This document shows positions 9,990 through 23,064 of a DNA stretch of 64,000 nt, piece after piece. Numbering within the stretch: the stretch's first letter is position 1; each line of letters opens with the position of its first letter. The stretch covers positions 30,068,001-30,132,000 of the forward strand of contig OX485804.1 in the NCBI GenBank assembly GCA_950295325.1, in the 5' to 3' direction. The notes beneath the pieces are model-generated. The model was not told where the DNA came from. It made no database searches and was given only the letters and a program-made list of their open reading frames with translations. Origin of the DNA: Polytrichum commune. Its lineage: Eukaryota; Streptophyta; Polytrichopsida; Polytrichales; Polytrichaceae. Both the position numbers and the translations under genes were made by a program.

Positions 9990-10399
9990 GGGCCAGTTCA
10001 CATGGGGTCCCAAGTCCCACTCATGTCGACAAGTCCCGACATGAAGGCAAAGTCAAGAGTTTTGAGCCTCAAGAAATCATTTAAGTATGATTGATATATA
10101 TCCATTAAAGTCACCCAAAATCACATCTTGATTAGCTTATGCAATAAAAATCTTAAAATAAAATAAAAATTGTTGCTTGTGTTGTGAGTTGGATCTAGCT
10201 TTTTGCTTGACCCAACTCTCAACACAAGTCCGGAGCCTCACCCCCAAAAAGTATTGCCATGTCATACTTGGGACTTTTTAAGACGTGTGAAGTGGTAAGT
10301 CCCAACTTTTAATTGCTCTCAACGGCCGAGATTGCATGGATTGACCTGCAAGTGAACTTTGGAACTTAGGACTTGGGGGCCCGTGTGAAGCGGGCGCCT
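9990..10399 (+). mobile_element. Tourist-like MITE, family B, copy 1
   Basis: The left end GGGCCAGTTCACATGGGGTC pairs with the inverted right end (about 10371-10399; GGACTTGGGGGCCCGTGTGA reads in). The left flank is TTA (9987-9989) and a TTA follows the right end within a base or two, in keeping with the 3-bp duplication of PIF/Harbinger-type elements. An inner copy of the terminal sequence (GACGTGTGAAGTGGTAAGTCCC) lies near 10291. A related copy is at 46691-46996. It lies about 785 bp upstream of the ZFPL1-like start codon. Confidence 0.65.
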
Positions 10400-11184
10400 T
10401 TACACATGAGTGCCAAATAAATAACACGCATTATTCTCAGTTCCTCGTCGGCAAGAGGATTCGAACTCGCGAGCGGAAGCGTGCAGGGAGCGAGGGGCCG
10501 GAGTCGAGGTGCAATCAGAGCGGGTGAGTTGGGTGGCCAGGGCCCGAGTTGCGGGCAAGGGTTTGGATCTGGACGCCATAGCCACAGCCACACTGCGGCA
10601 AAGGAGCAGCAGCCTGGAAAGCGCCAGAATAATGAAGTCAAAGCCATCGCATGCCCCGTCACCGCAACGAGCGTGATGCACATAACTTAAACATAGCCAC
10701 TTCGCAACGTGCTCTGGTACAAGTCGCCACTGGGAAGCAAGCAAGGGTGGAAGATCTGGCCGGAAGCGGAAGAGGACCAGGACTCCAGGGGTTTGAAGTT
10801 GGATGACTTACTCAGTGTATCAGGTTCCAATCGGTACTTTTACAATGCTTGTGAGACCGGGGAATGCGTTTTGAAGTCCAGGTTCGAAGCACAGGGTGTG
10901 GACGGATAATTAGGGTTTCGAAGCCTTGCGTTGAAGTTTTAAGGGGAAAGCAGACACAGAGAGAAGAGGAGGGTGTTCCGATCTCATGGTGTTGTTAAGG
11001 AATCTGAAGCAGCAGACATGTCCTGAGAGAGGAGACTAAGGGTGAATGCCTGTGCTGAGTAAGCGTAGGTGCGAAGCAATCGATAGCTTCTAGCTTTTGA
11101 TGTTTTTGAGCTTTTCTCAAGCTCACTGACGCACGCTGAAGATATCCTCCATTGTGCTCTGGGAAAAGGAGCTTAGTCGAGGAC
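10400..11184 (+). promoter_or_regulatory. Probable promoter and 5' untranslated region of the ZFPL1-like gene
   Basis: Between the MITE and the start codon the DNA becomes GC rich (about 10440-10620) and then purine rich (10730-11030), a composition change common around plant transcription starts. Frames on both strands here overlap without family resemblance and are most likely untranslated. A convincing TATA box was not found, and an intron in the 5' untranslated region is possible. Confidence 0.4.
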
Positions 11185-14100
11185 ATGGTGGTTTGCAGGT
11201 GCCGCAAGGTCAGTACCTTTGTTTTATTTGCTTCCAAAATGACTCAGTGGATGTCTTTTTTATATCTGTATTTTTTTTACTCCGCACATAGGGGAATGCT
11301 TGGTTTGGTGTCAGTTGAATCTTCCTATGTTTTAAACAAACCTTGGGTAGACATTGATGTATTCGATGATCTGTAGCTTGAGCTCCCTCTAATGGGATTG
11401 TTACCAAATTAGAGACTGCTTCGGGTGGCAATTTGTACGGCACTCGGGGTATTAGCTTCCATAAAGAAAATTTCTGTGTAGAAGAATAGACGGATCTTGC
11501 CCACTGAGCTTACAATCGCTACTTAATGCATGGAGAACATTGCAGAATTCGTTGTTATTTGTATTGGAGTAACCGTGTGATGAGAGGGGATGTTTATCTC
11601 CAAATTGAATTTACACGATCTCCTTTTTGCCAATGATTTGCCATAGCTGTAGATGAAATATTGCCATTCAAACCTCCTGCTCTACTTCTCACTCGGATTT
11701 GATCGTCATGTTTCTCATGGGCGTTATGGTCAGCTTTAAGAGTCATCAGTAATCACAATGTAGGCGGCTTTTAGTGCGAAAAATATGAAACGGATGTGCA
11801 GACTCGTGGGTTGATTGTCGGATATTTCTTTCTGTAGATTCTCAATTGACAACATTATCACGCATCAGCTGACCTGAGATATGGCTTACTGACTCTCCTG
11901 TGAAAGACTGTTTGTTAACATTTTGATTTTTGTGTGGCCAGGCTACAAAGGTCTACTGTTTTGTGCACAAGGCGCCAGTATGTGCAGATTGTATATGCTT
12001 TCCAGAGCACCACCTTTGTGTGGTATTGCCCACTACCATTCTGATTAGATTTTAGCTTCACACTTATTTTTTGATCTTTTAAAAGAGATAACATACCAGT
12101 CAAGTTTGTTCCAGTGAGAATCACAACCATATGTTTTCCAATGTCCTGGTGGTGACATGTGAGCTAATTATCAGTACTCAGAAGTTCAAGCAACTAAGTC
12201 GTCAGAGTGTCTAGCACATTGTTACCTGACGAAAAAGTTTATTTTGTATTACTCGGTGAATGTTGGAGATTTCCCTATAACCGTGTATTTTGATGAAGAG
12301 TCAATGTCCAAGATCAAAATTTTGTCAACTGGTTCCTTGTGCAGGTCAGAACATATTCAGACTGGGTGATAGACGGCGACTATGACTGGCCACCAAAATG
12401 CTGCGCATGCCAGGCTGTTCTGGTAGAGGAGGATGCAAATGTAACTCGCCTTGGGTGTCTACGTAAGTTTCAAAGGGTTTATCTTCCAGTCGACTTTATC
12501 TAATGCCTACAACAAAATATCTTCCATGGCTTTGAGAATATCAACTAAATAAGTGGAACAATTTAACTACTATATCCATTTGATTATTTTGTATGACTTG
12601 AAACCATTCAACTGTACAATACTATTATAAACATGTAAGCCATCTGATCTGATCTAATTCCAGTGCCATGTGCTATGTTTATATGTATCTATGCCTGTGA
12701 TGAAACTGAGGCTAACAACATTGCTTCCTGGACTTTAGACAATCTGCACACAACCTGCTTGGAGTCTCATTTGGAAAAGTTTCCTCCACATACAGCGCCT
12801 GCTGGCTATGTTTGCCCAATCTGCCCTACTGCTGTAAGTCCTGTTGCAAATCCTTCCCAAATCTCCTTCAATTCAGAAGGAACTCAAAAGTGACCATAGA
12901 AAGTGCATCATTTTAAGGAAGCGACCATCCATTCAGTCTGTTCAAGAGTGCAGCTTTTTGACAGAAAAAAGCTTTTGGTATAATTTGTTATAAATTGATC
13001 AATGGTTATAATAATAATACTTTGACAAATGTTTTACTGCTATTAAAGGTATTCCAAATGCTGGAATGATTGTTTTATGGATGCCTATCTGGAAGTCTTG
13101 AACACTGATCTCTTTAGACGTTGGAATCAAGATTCTTAGTTTTGCTCATTGTATTGTTGCAATCAGACTCCTCACATTTGCATTACAAGATGCTAACAAT
13201 GTGCGTCTTTACAAGCAATAAGGGTTTGCTGAGCGACCACAATTGCAGGCCATTTATGGCAGGTGCAATATGAGTGCATTATCCTATCCAACCTGAACCT
13301 GCTGAGCAGCAGGTGCTTGCAGTCATGTAAGCTTTGCTGACCTCCATGTTGCCATTGGCAGGTTTGGCCTCCAAACAAGTACTTCAAGGAAACAGGGTCA
13401 GCACTCTACAGCCAACTGAGAGATGCCGTTTCACAGGTTTGAATGCTCATTTTGTCGTAATGTCTTTCTCTCTCTTATGATGATTGTACATAACAAAGTT
13501 TAGCAACTTAACTGAACATCCTTTTGCACTATAGCATTCTTCCAATCAATTAGATTATCAAGAGTGCAACATGTCAGAGTGCTCTATGAAGAGGCCCACT
13601 CCTCTAGGCTGTTTGGACATAAATTATCTAAAAGCATCTTGGCTACCTTTTCAAGTATTAACGAGGAAGGCTGCTTGTTCATCTTCTAGGTTATAATTGA
13701 GATAGGACCACGATTTATCTTTTTTGTTTTAGGGATAAATACTCTTTGTAATACCCATCCCAGCTCTTTACTGTAGCCCATCTGTAGTTATTGTGGAATC
13801 ATATCTTCAAGTAGCATGCCCACTAGTGGATTGAATCTGGATGTTAAGAGAATGCACTGGTTGCAGGTAAGTGTGGCTAATGTTCTTCTAGGAGCAGATC
13901 TTCAGGCAAGGACAACTCCACTTGCCTTCTCAACAGGCCCTCTGGCTGAAATTTCGGCAGCAGGTGTTGTGTCTGAGGGAGAGTTAAATGCCACAAACTC
14001 CGCAATTGATGCAGACTCTTCTGTTGTCAGTACATTGGAAAGCAACCATGTCAACGGTGGTGAAAGCTCTCTTCTCACTGGCAATAATATCCAGGAGGAG

Positions 14101-15403
14101 TTAAGCCACACTAGTGCAGGGCCAGTAAATAAAAATTCCCCTGGCCAAATTCCTGGAGGAGCAAGTATCAACATTATATCACCAGACTCTCGGTTTCCAA
14201 AGACAACTGTTATTACTGTAAGTGAGTTGTATAACTTCTCAGGGTTCTGGAGATAGGTCTGAACTGTTAGTTGATGAAAGTCTTGCTTCAAAATTTTGGG
14301 GGGCCTGTTCCACAAGTTCTATGATGTTTTGAATAGCATTCAGTATGGGATTCTGATCTTTCTTGTCTTTCCTGTGGCTGCAGCCAGGTGCCACAACAAG
14401 AAAGCATGCAATTCGTGTAGATAGGTCGCAGTCTGGAAGTTATATTGACCCCAATGACAATGATGATGAAGATGGCACAAGTCGCAAGTACTCTCGAAGG
14501 GGTGAGTCTTGATCAGAAGTCACACTTGTTGAGGTCATGGCATTTCCTTTGTAGTTTTCTGTCTAAATTTTCTCTATCCTTCTGATCTGCCTTTCATTAG
14601 ATGAGGTGGGGTATATTGCATATTCCTGTACATTATTTATGACTGTCTAGTGCTTGCAGATCCTTATATCTTATATCTAATTTACCTTCATTGACTATTC
14701 CTGAACAGGTCCAGCTTACAGGCAAATTTTGAAGCATCTTCCATTTTTTTCAAGTGCAATGCCTACTTTGCCAATTACGCGGAAGGATGGACAAGATGCT
14801 GTTGAGGGAGAAGAAGTACTAGATGATAGGCGCCGTCGTCGTTATCGCTCATCGACAATGGATGTCCGGAAGTTGATTCTTCTGTTTGCAATAATGTATG
14901 TTCTGTTTGCACATTTGGGTGCTCCTTCTTGGCTCTATTGCTGTAGATGACTTGTAGTTTTGGCATCAACATGCCAAAATCATTAAGTCTTCACCAGTGT
15001 CCGGGGAGATATTGGGTACCATTGCTTGAGATCTAAGTGTTTCCAAGTCCAACCAGTTAAATTCTGATATCTTTTGGTGGTTGTTCATTTAATTAAGGAA
15101 GACTTTTCAAGATTCCTCTGATTCAATCAGTGATTTGACTAAAGTTTTGAACTTGAACTCGTCATTTCTCAAACACAACTGGCCCATCTATAACTAGTGG
15201 TTGGATATCCCCGTTTATAGGTCTATACATAATCTAGGTACGCGGAAATGGGATGTTACCATAAAGTTCTAGATATCTCAAATTCTATGTCTGATATTTC
15301 TTTTTTGCTGAGCAGGTCATGTATGGCTACTGCAATGCTGCTTTACTACCGGCTCTCCCAAAGTTCTGGCTACTCTGGAGAGGGAGAATCAGAAGACCAA
15401 TGA
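11185..15403 (+). CDS. ZFPL1: ZFPL1-type zinc finger membrane protein (Golgi), complete, nine exons
   Basis: Coding exons: 11185-11208, 11942-12022, 12345-12462, 12739-12833, 13362-13436, 13867-14217, 14384-14501, 14709-14895, 15316-15403; joined, 378 residues. The N-terminus MVVCRCRK...YCFVHK.PVC..C...H is the B-box-like zinc finger (about 1-35). A RING-like finger follows (about 52-106: CCAC, GCLHNLHTTC, APAGYVCPICPT), then a WPP motif, a Ser/Asn-rich linker with an acidic patch (about 132-275), an arginine cluster (RRRRRYR) and one C-terminal membrane span (about 343-363) with a short tail. This is the layout of ZFPL1, an integral cis-Golgi protein that in animals binds GM130; the plant role is less well known. 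All introns are GT-AG. Intron 8 is mostly a dispersed repeat (family E). The exon 6 acceptor is immediately followed by a perfect donor-like GTAAGT. Confidence 0.93.
14998..15222 (+). repeat. Dispersed repeat family E, copy 1, inside intron 8 of the ZFPL1-like gene
   Basis: About 225 bp alignable with copies at 16160, 28111, 32979 and 36437, all on the same strand. Shared words include AAGTGTTTCCAAGTCCAACC, TTGAACTT.AACT and TTTCTCAAAC.CAACTGG. It fills about half of the 420-bp intron. No terminal inverted repeat, poly-A tail or polymerase III boxes were found, so the class is unknown. Confidence 0.6.
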
Positions 15404-16159
15404 AGTGCTATATGGTTGTGACCAGCTCATCACTCCATGCAGGGCCCTTGGATAACAATCTTGACTCACTTCCTCCATAAATTTAGCTTGTTGTATGTCA
15501 AGCAGTACAGAGCTGGCACTAGATTTATAGGCTGTAAACAAATCCCAGAGTACATGCTTCATTTTTTTGTCGTCAAGAATGTCAATACAATTGAGACACC
15601 CTTGGTCTTGGCAATCCTACCTAGACTCTTCAACTAGACGTCCACTCTACTAGAGTAGACCCCATGTCAGCTACCCCTTGTGATGTCAGTTATCCAGAGG
15701 TTGTTTCCCCTGTAAGCTTGAGATGGTGATTCTCAAGCAGTGTACCTATCACAAGAATCATTCCAAGTGTGGATGGCATTTATCCACATGTGTTGGATTC
15801 CACTTGGAACTGTTGAGTAAAAGTTTAATAAGGGGTGGCACTGTTATGCAGCTACAAGGTTTTTTACCTTCTAAGTTGTGGGTCCAGGACAGACAGGCAC
15901 TTGAGGGGAAGTAGGTGCTCTAATAATGGTCAGTGAGACTGTAATGGATATTTAGTTTTCATATATGAATTCTGTAGTTTCTGATGTAATCTGAAATCCT
16001 AAAATTTCAAACTCAATTGCATTGGAAGTGAATTTCATGATTGGTGAAATTTTAGTGTGTGTACTAATCCCAGATGACAGGTGTAATATTAGCCTTATCT
16101 TAGAATCCAATGATAGGAATGGTTCTTTATTAGCATGTTGATATCACTCAACACAGAGC
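15404..16159. other. 3' region of the ZFPL1-like gene and spacer
   Basis: This probably holds the 3' untranslated region (T-rich, with scattered AATAAG/AATGG-like words) and then unremarkable AT-rich DNA. No further gene is visible. Confidence 0.4.
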
Positions 16160-16379
16160 TGGGAGGTTTATGGGCATAATTGGTCAAGATCCTAGTCTTT
16201 CCAAGTCTAACGAGTTGCATGTTGACATCTTGTGGATTTTTCCAATTAATTTGAGGTATATTTCATAGATTCCTCTAATATGACTGGTACTTTTCCTGAT
16301 ATCTTGAACTTCAACCGTTTATTTCTTGAATTCAACTGGTGGATCTGTAAGTAGCGGTTGGTTCTCCCCATTCATTGAC
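16160..16379 (+). repeat. Dispersed repeat family E, copy 2
   Basis: It aligns with the intronic copy at 14998 from GGGAGGTTTATGGGCATAAT through to GGTTGGTTCTCCCCATTCAT. Its distance to copy 1 is about 1.15 kb and the orientation is the same. Confidence 0.6.
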
Positions 16380-17558
16380 TCAACATACACACAATTTGGT
16401 GTTTTAGCACCTTGGATCTATGGAACGTCTGGTAGTTGATGTGCAGGACCTAAATCGTGTCTTCCAACCCTAAATGAACTCGATGCCAAATTCAAATGAT
16501 TGGATCTTTCTCTATATATCATGAAGTGCTCAAATCTCAAATGCCTCAAGACTAAGTTTATATCCCAATCAAAATAATATCTGTACTTTCAGCTAAACAT
16601 ATCATAATATTCATAAAAAAAAAGAGCTTTGTGATCGTATGGATATGATCACTTTGTGGTGCCTCAGAACTTCTCTTTGTGATAAGGTAGATTATTCAAA
16701 GACTGGTTCTAGTAGAAACACCAAAAAAAAAAGAGCCTAATAGGAACACTTACATGCTTAATGACCCAAGAAGTTAAGTTAATTGTTGAAATTTGAGATT
16801 CCTTAGTTAATAAAGTTATCCTTGAAAGGGCATGAGCAACCATCTAGTGTTTGGAGGTGCATCCTATCTTTGGTGTTAGCTGGAAACTCCCCAATTCAAA
16901 CAAATACTCAGGCTTTAGACAAGCTAGATCCACCAACCTCACAGTTCCTTCGCAACTCCCTCCCAACTTCAACTTGCATGTTTCTATGAGAAATGACCAA
17001 ATGCAAGACCAAACATTCGTACAGTTGGTTAAGAATAAGAGGAGCAACAAAACCGTTTTGGACTTGTGTTCATTTTTAGGTCCTAACATGGCAAAGACAA
17101 GCTATACAGTTTAATATTGCCTATGAAACCTCAATATTTTTTCATGTGTTTCACACTCTATCTGGCCTCTTGAGGATGAGCCACATTATGGTGGGCATGA
17201 TGGGGATACTATTGATGCAATGATTAGTCATGCTAGATTTCAAGGACGCATGTTCACAACACCCACCATCAAGGAGGGTGAAAAAAATCATCCCTTACGT
17301 AGATCCCATAATTGCATCTCTTTTTTTAGTGAAAATAACACCTAAATTGAGGTTACAAATCCCAATTTTTCTACTAGAATAAATTTAGTATGGACTACAT
17401 TTGATCATCCCAATAAGTGCGCGTGGTACTAATACCCAAAACACACCCTAATTTGCCAAGTCTCAAAATTAGTGAGGGTTGAATTTTTACCGAGTGATAC
17501 TAAATTCATGAATGTATGGTCATTTATCATACATTTGAAGAAAGCTAGTGTGTGCTCT
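16380..17558. other. AT-rich spacer
   Basis: An 87-codon plus-strand frame at 16851-17114 overlaps an equally long minus-strand frame and resembles nothing I recognise. No RNA gene or defined repeat is visible. Confidence 0.4.
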
Positions 17559-17872
17559 AAGGTAGAGGGGCCCTTTCCCGCTCGGGTCCTTAAACCGCTC
17601 ACTAGACCTATCCAAACAAGAGGTACTTATAGCTTCCAACCTCAAATTTCTATGTAATCAGGGTGTACATTTTTGGGGTGAGTGGTTTTGGGTACCCCTA
17701 TGAGTTCTCCTTCCAAAATTCATAACTAATTCAATATTAATCCAGAATTAATTATTCCAATTGGTCCAATTTCCAATGTACTTTGCACATCTTCCAAGAT
17801 TGATTCCCCCTTAATAACTCCCCAATGAACATGCCAATCTGAAATTCGAGCAGGAAAGGGCCCCTCTACCTT
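17559..17872. mobile_element. Foldback/MITE-like element with about 25-bp inverted ends
   Basis: AAGGTAGAGGGGCCCTTTCC at the left end is repeated inverted at the right end (about 17848-17872), with one mismatch in the extended 25-bp arm. The interior of about 260 bp is AT rich and non-coding. A target-site duplication could not be fixed: the left flank is TCT and the right flank AAGG. A small non-autonomous DNA element is the simplest reading. Confidence 0.6.
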
Positions 17873-18690
17873 AAGGTGTTTGTAGAGTGATAAAAGTAAA
17901 TCCTACATGCAAAAGTGAAGAGTGCTAGCACTTTCAGTGAATAGTCACTATTTATTCAGTGAATGATGTCGAGATAAATAGTGTTTGTTAAACCTTTTGG
18001 TGACACTCATTTCATAGCATTCAATACCACCTTCACTAATTTCCCATATGCACTATTAGCCCTCCCTCACTAATTGGGATACTGAATGTAGCAATAGACC
18101 TATCAGAACAAAATTTATGGCCCCCCCTATGGTAGGTGTTAGTTTACGAAATATGAATTTTCAACCAATTGAGGTCGCAACTCTTAAGTTTGGCCTTCCA
18201 AGCTGCAACAACATGCCTTGATTGGAGAAAGGAAATTATCACATACAAACGTACCTGGCATGTTCAACATGAGAACTTGATCCCCTTATAAGTTTGTGGC
18301 CAATTTATCATAAAAAGAATGATTCAAACTAGACTGATTTGAGATCTTTAAACTATTTTTTTATGGTGTCAACTTGACCAAACATCGTAACATTTTGGAC
18401 TTCATATTATTCCAAGACTTTTGTGTTGGATGAACGAGAAGTACACTTGTATGCCATAATCCCATTTCTCCACCTTGACTCGGATGACTTTACATGGATG
18501 TACGGGATGGAAACACATCCAGGGTGGGGGGTAAAGTGGGAAAGAAGTCTATGGGAGATTTGATTCATGCAATTTTATTGAAAGTGACGGAAACGTTTCC
18601 AGGAATGGGGCAAGCAGAATGAAATCAATTGATATTAGGCTGTCGAATAGTGTGTTCCTTAAAAACCATACTCAAGATAGACCACACTAA
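17873..18690. other. Spacer without recognisable content
   Basis: AT-rich, no gene-like frame and no repeat ends found. Confidence 0.4.
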
Positions 18691-19191
18691 GGGCCACTTC
18701 ACACACGAGACTGAGAGCCCGTGACCATTACACTTCGAGCACTCTCATTGGTGGGAAAGGCGGAGCCGGTCCAAGTTCGCTTCACACTACGCTTGAGGGA
18801 CCAACAGAGTATGTGAATGCAAGATGGATGTAAAGTCTACATGGATTCCTACATGGCATCAAATGGATCATGTTTCATGGTTACTTGGATTATTTTCAAA
18901 AACCACCTCTTGGAGGTAGGCCTAACACAAAACCATTGGGAGACCATGGCACTCCGAACACTCACAACCATTGGTTTATTCTATTTTATCATGTGTGAGG
19001 ACCCACATGAATAGAAATTCATTGAAATAGCATTTGGTTGAGGGCCCGGTCACACATGACTTCACACTACAGTGAAGGCCTGTGACCACACTCCATGATT
19101 TTGGAGGTGTGTTGGGACGGCCTTCAGACACTTTCTTTTGGGCCCTCACAATTTCATGGTCACGGCTCTTGGCTTGTGTGTGAAGTGGCCC
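18691..19191 (+). mobile_element. Tourist-like MITE, family A, copy 1 (about 501 bp, TAA duplication)
   Basis: The left end GGGCCACTTCACACACGAG and the inverted right end (TTGTGTGTGAAGTGGCCC) form a terminal repeat that extends, with mismatches, to about 38 bp (AGAGCC.GTGACCA). The element is flanked by TAA on both sides (18688-18690 and 19192-19194). A GGGCC start with a TAA duplication is typical of PIF/Harbinger-derived Tourist elements. The interior is non-coding. Related copies: 24475-25018, 28590-29082 (inverted), 30655-31122 and 52796-53298. Confidence 0.82.
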
Positions 19192-22100
19192 TAATTCCAC
19201 ACTCCACCCAATTCCACCCCCTATTCTCGCCTCTCATTCGTGTACCTTTATTAAGCCTAATGCCGTCCAATATTAACTACATGACTCAAGGGTCAACATT
19301 AACCCCTAAGTGCCCAAGCCTTTCGGAATGCACTTTTCCTAAGAAATATGTGCATGGCTTTAATACAATCCCCAATGGAGGAATTTGTCTTTTATCCAAA
19401 ATCTAACCGTATAGATGTTTAAAGAACTTGTTTATTAATATGCATACCATTTTTGAGACCAAGATTGCATAAGAGTTGTGAGATTCAAACAAGAGAAATG
19501 TATACATTCTTTTTTTTGTATGCCGCCCCTCCCCAGGTAGTGCACTATTCATTAAAACCAAGCATCACGTGCGTGCATGCCCCTTATTAAAATACCCCTG
19601 TATACATTTTATTTTTGCTAAAATCAAGCAATATACTTACAAATCTCATTGCTTCAAAATACATTTCCATACGTACACAAGGGTCCAAAAACAAATACAT
19701 AAATTGTATATAACATGTGTACAAATGTTTGGAAATGCAAAAATATGGCCCTATTATATGTATAATATCAAATCATGGATTTTTAGTTATAAAGTCGTTA
19801 CTTAGTGGATGAAAAAACACATGATTCTTGGTCCAGGTCTGACTTGAACGAGTAAACGCGTAAATGCGTACTTTACATATATTTTTCTATAGCCTCATGT
19901 ATATCTACTTCTTGCTCATTAGCAATATGTCTCTTGTACATACATTTTGTACATGCTTGTTTTAAATAATACCCCTTTTGTTCACCCACGTGTATAAATA
20001 CAGTACTTGAACAGTGCACTCCCTGGGCGCCCCTCCCCACAATGTTGGTATGATTTGCTCATAAGTGTTTTTAGGAATTTGAGGTGACACGAACAACTCC
20101 AACATGTGAAAGAATACAAAAATGTGATTCCAAGGACCCTATGTATGCATATAGAGCTATCCCAATCATTTCGCAATCCTCCTTGCAATTCTTGAAATGC
20201 ATTTTCTTTATTTTAACACTCGACGATTTGATATTGCAAATTACTTCACATTGGTAATTGTGAATACTAATATTCGACGGTCAAAAATAAGGAATTTTTT
20301 TACTCTTTCCACTACGACACTTTTCAAAAGAAATGAATAATGATAACTCTTTGGATATCAAAAACAAGTACAATAGTCCAATTAGCTGAAACATTGAGGA
20401 AATAGTAAAGCACTTTCTCCACCCATTCCCTACATCACGGACATACATGCCTTTGCGACCCTCTCTAAAATCAAATATTTACTCTTTTTGGTCAAAAATG
20501 CCTCAATCCAAAAGTTGCCCTTCCATACTGCCCGCCAAAAAAATTTACGCGATCAAAGGAATTTACCTGCCCCCACACAAACGAGCCGAAATTTTTGGTC
20601 AACCATATATGGTTGCTCGGGCACTTAGGGGTTAAGTATGGTGAGGGAGGGCTCACAATGGGCCGTAGAAAGAGTTGACGAAGACTAATGAAAAAGTAAG
20701 GACTTCAATAGACAAGTATTAGATGATTGTAGTTAGTAAGTGTTGTGGGTCTTTGCAAGTCGATCGAGGCTCGTGACACCTTGGTTTCATGGGTTTTTCT
20801 TTTAGAAACATAATAAGAGCATGACCACCAACTCGCAAAATAGTTGGTTACGACAAGAAGAAACCGGAATTAGGAGGAAGAAAAAAAGAACCTAGCCATT
20901 GGCCACAACCCCAAGGCAATCTAATGGGGAGCCATAGCTTGACACACAACATCTTCCTTAGTCGAGTCAAGTCTACCCTTGCTTTGCCCCTAGTGTCCCA
21001 AAACCCAACATGTCTCCGTTTATTGCCGTATTGTGTCCAAGTGGCATAGTTTGTTGGTCTTTAGAGCTTTGGCTTACATGGCACACTAGCAACGCCACCT
21101 AGCTCACCAACAAGGCTTAGCCAAACCCTTGCATGCGCATGTGGCATGACAACAAGTCCAATTGCCACCCCTGGTCACCGTCCACGTCAATCATCGTAGT
21201 TGAACCAACAACTACAGCATGAACTCCATTGCAGAGGAGATTGATGGAATTGAATTTGGTACTCCCCACCACAATCAAGATGGATGTCTCAGCTCAACCT
21301 CTTCCATATTCACCTCCTGCCTTATCATGCTCACTCACATTCCCCGCCCAATACAACGAACAATCCAATTGAAGGAGGTGACAACATTGTTTAGAAGAGA
21401 ATGTAGACCGAAATGATGAGTATGAGGATGATCATGATTGGGAGGAAGAATTTGAGGAGAGGCGCAATTAATGTGAGGGAATGGGTTCTCCTTACATGTG
21501 GGTTGTTGACTCATTTGTTGAATAAACACAAGAAACTCAAATTTGGGTTGAGAGATGTGTTGGAGTTGAAGGAGGCCGCCAAGGCCAACATCATGTATCG
21601 TCATTTGACATGAACTGTAACTTTTTTTGTAATTTAGGGATGCTTTTGTGGTATTCTTATAGAGTCTCGTCTTACATATCAATTACTCTAGCATTAGGTA
21701 GGCAACAATACAAAAAACAAACAAACAAACAATTTTTTAAATAAAAAATCAACATATGCTCTTAAATTACATCAAAACAAAATGGCAACATCTAACAATG
21801 TTACCTCTAATGTCTTAATTGTTTTTTCTTTCATGTTTGATTGCTCCATTATGCTCACAACTAGCTACAATATGTTGAGTACTTTTCAATTTTGGTTGGG
21901 AGCCTTGAATATAGGTGGAATTTTGGATGGATACAAATTCGGTTTATGGTTTAGTGTTTTGTTGGTTGGATTTGATGTTGGAAGTGCAACTCTCTTCACA
22001 AGGTAGGCATGCCAAGAATTGTGTTTGGGCAATCCATCACACATGCATGGTATAAAATCACGACAATCAATTCCATTGGGGTTGGCAAATGCATTGAGAG

Positions 22101-23064
22101 CAATAGTTGCAACTTGAGATTAGAGTTGGACACTGTACCTTGAAAGCTTACAAATAAAACACCCCTCAACTATTGATTTTGATGCATGACACGTGGACAT
22201 GCCTTGGCTATAAGATAGACTGGTCTTATATGGTTATTTTTTGCATTTAGCCCACTTTTCCTAGAATATGAAACACATAATTAGTATGAGATGGTTAGCA
22301 AATTCAAGTCGAGGCCATAGCCACTTTCCTTATAATTTATGAGGTTCATATGATTGTTTTATTCATTATGAAAGTGAACATTCTCGTGCTCATTGGGTGG
22401 CCATGTAGACCCCCCCCCCCAATTATGTTGACTATTGGACCTGGAATGATGATCATTTTTTGAGCATTCAGTCCAGTCTATTATAAAGACATGTCTTTTT
22501 GGTATCCTTTATTGGATCCACACCTAGCCACATACCACTCAAATATAGGTGTCTAGTTAAGACAAGTAACCATACGGGAAGGAATGAGAAGGGAATGACA
22601 TGCCAACTATGGGGTAGAATGGGAAAGGAAAAGGCAAAGAAGGGACGGAAAACATAATACAACAAACTTGTTGTGCATCTACCCAGTGCTTAGTCAAGCA
22701 TCCTCTATAGGATGCTATTGAGAAGATAGTACATGTTGTGAATACAACACCTTGCTATATTCATGTTGTGGTGATTTTTTTATTGTTTTATTTCATTTAT
22801 GGTTAGTTTCTTCCATTTGCCAAGTTATTTATACATAGGTAAAATGGTCCAAAAGGTTGGTTCAAGCATCCTATACCTCAAAGGCTAAACTTAGTAACAT
22901 AAAGGACACACATGAATGTCACATTTGAAGTGTGTCATACTTTGAACTTCAAGAGAGGTCCATGTGGGCTACAAATGTCATATGTTAGTTGAAACACACG
23001 GACTAAAGCGGAGATAACAAGTGTGAAATTTGGCTAAAACACACAAGTTGCATAGTATTATCAT
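19192..23064. other. Spacer, about 3.9 kb, no intact gene
   Basis: Mostly AT-rich DNA. At 21219-21480 there is a gene-like patch with an acidic reading (DEYEDDHDWEEEFEERR) spread over shifting frames, which may be a very decayed coding piece. A run of ten or more C lies near 22411. Family F-like words appear near 22485-22600. No functional feature could be supported. Confidence 0.4.

Noticed and set aside
10455-10480. GGATTCGAACTCGCG resembling the T arm of a tRNA on the minus strand
   Set aside because: The T stem does not pair properly and no acceptor, D or anticodon arms are found around it.
10366-10909. Overlapping frames of 66-114 codons on both strands in the GC-rich region before the ZFPL1-like gene
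   Set aside because: They arise from GC-rich composition, overlap each other and show no family motif; untranslated sequence is more likely.
12663-12893. 76-codon frame starting at 12663 taken as the fourth exon of the ZFPL1-like gene
   Set aside because: Homology joins GCL to HNLHTTC, which requires the acceptor at 12738; the earlier part is intron.
16851-17114. 87-codon plus-strand frame as a gene
   Set aside because: An equally long minus-strand frame overlaps it, there are no motifs, and the sequence lies among repeats.
21219-21613. Gene-like acidic stretch as a functional gene
   Set aside because: The gene-like reading jumps between frames with stops and matches no family I can name; at most a relic.
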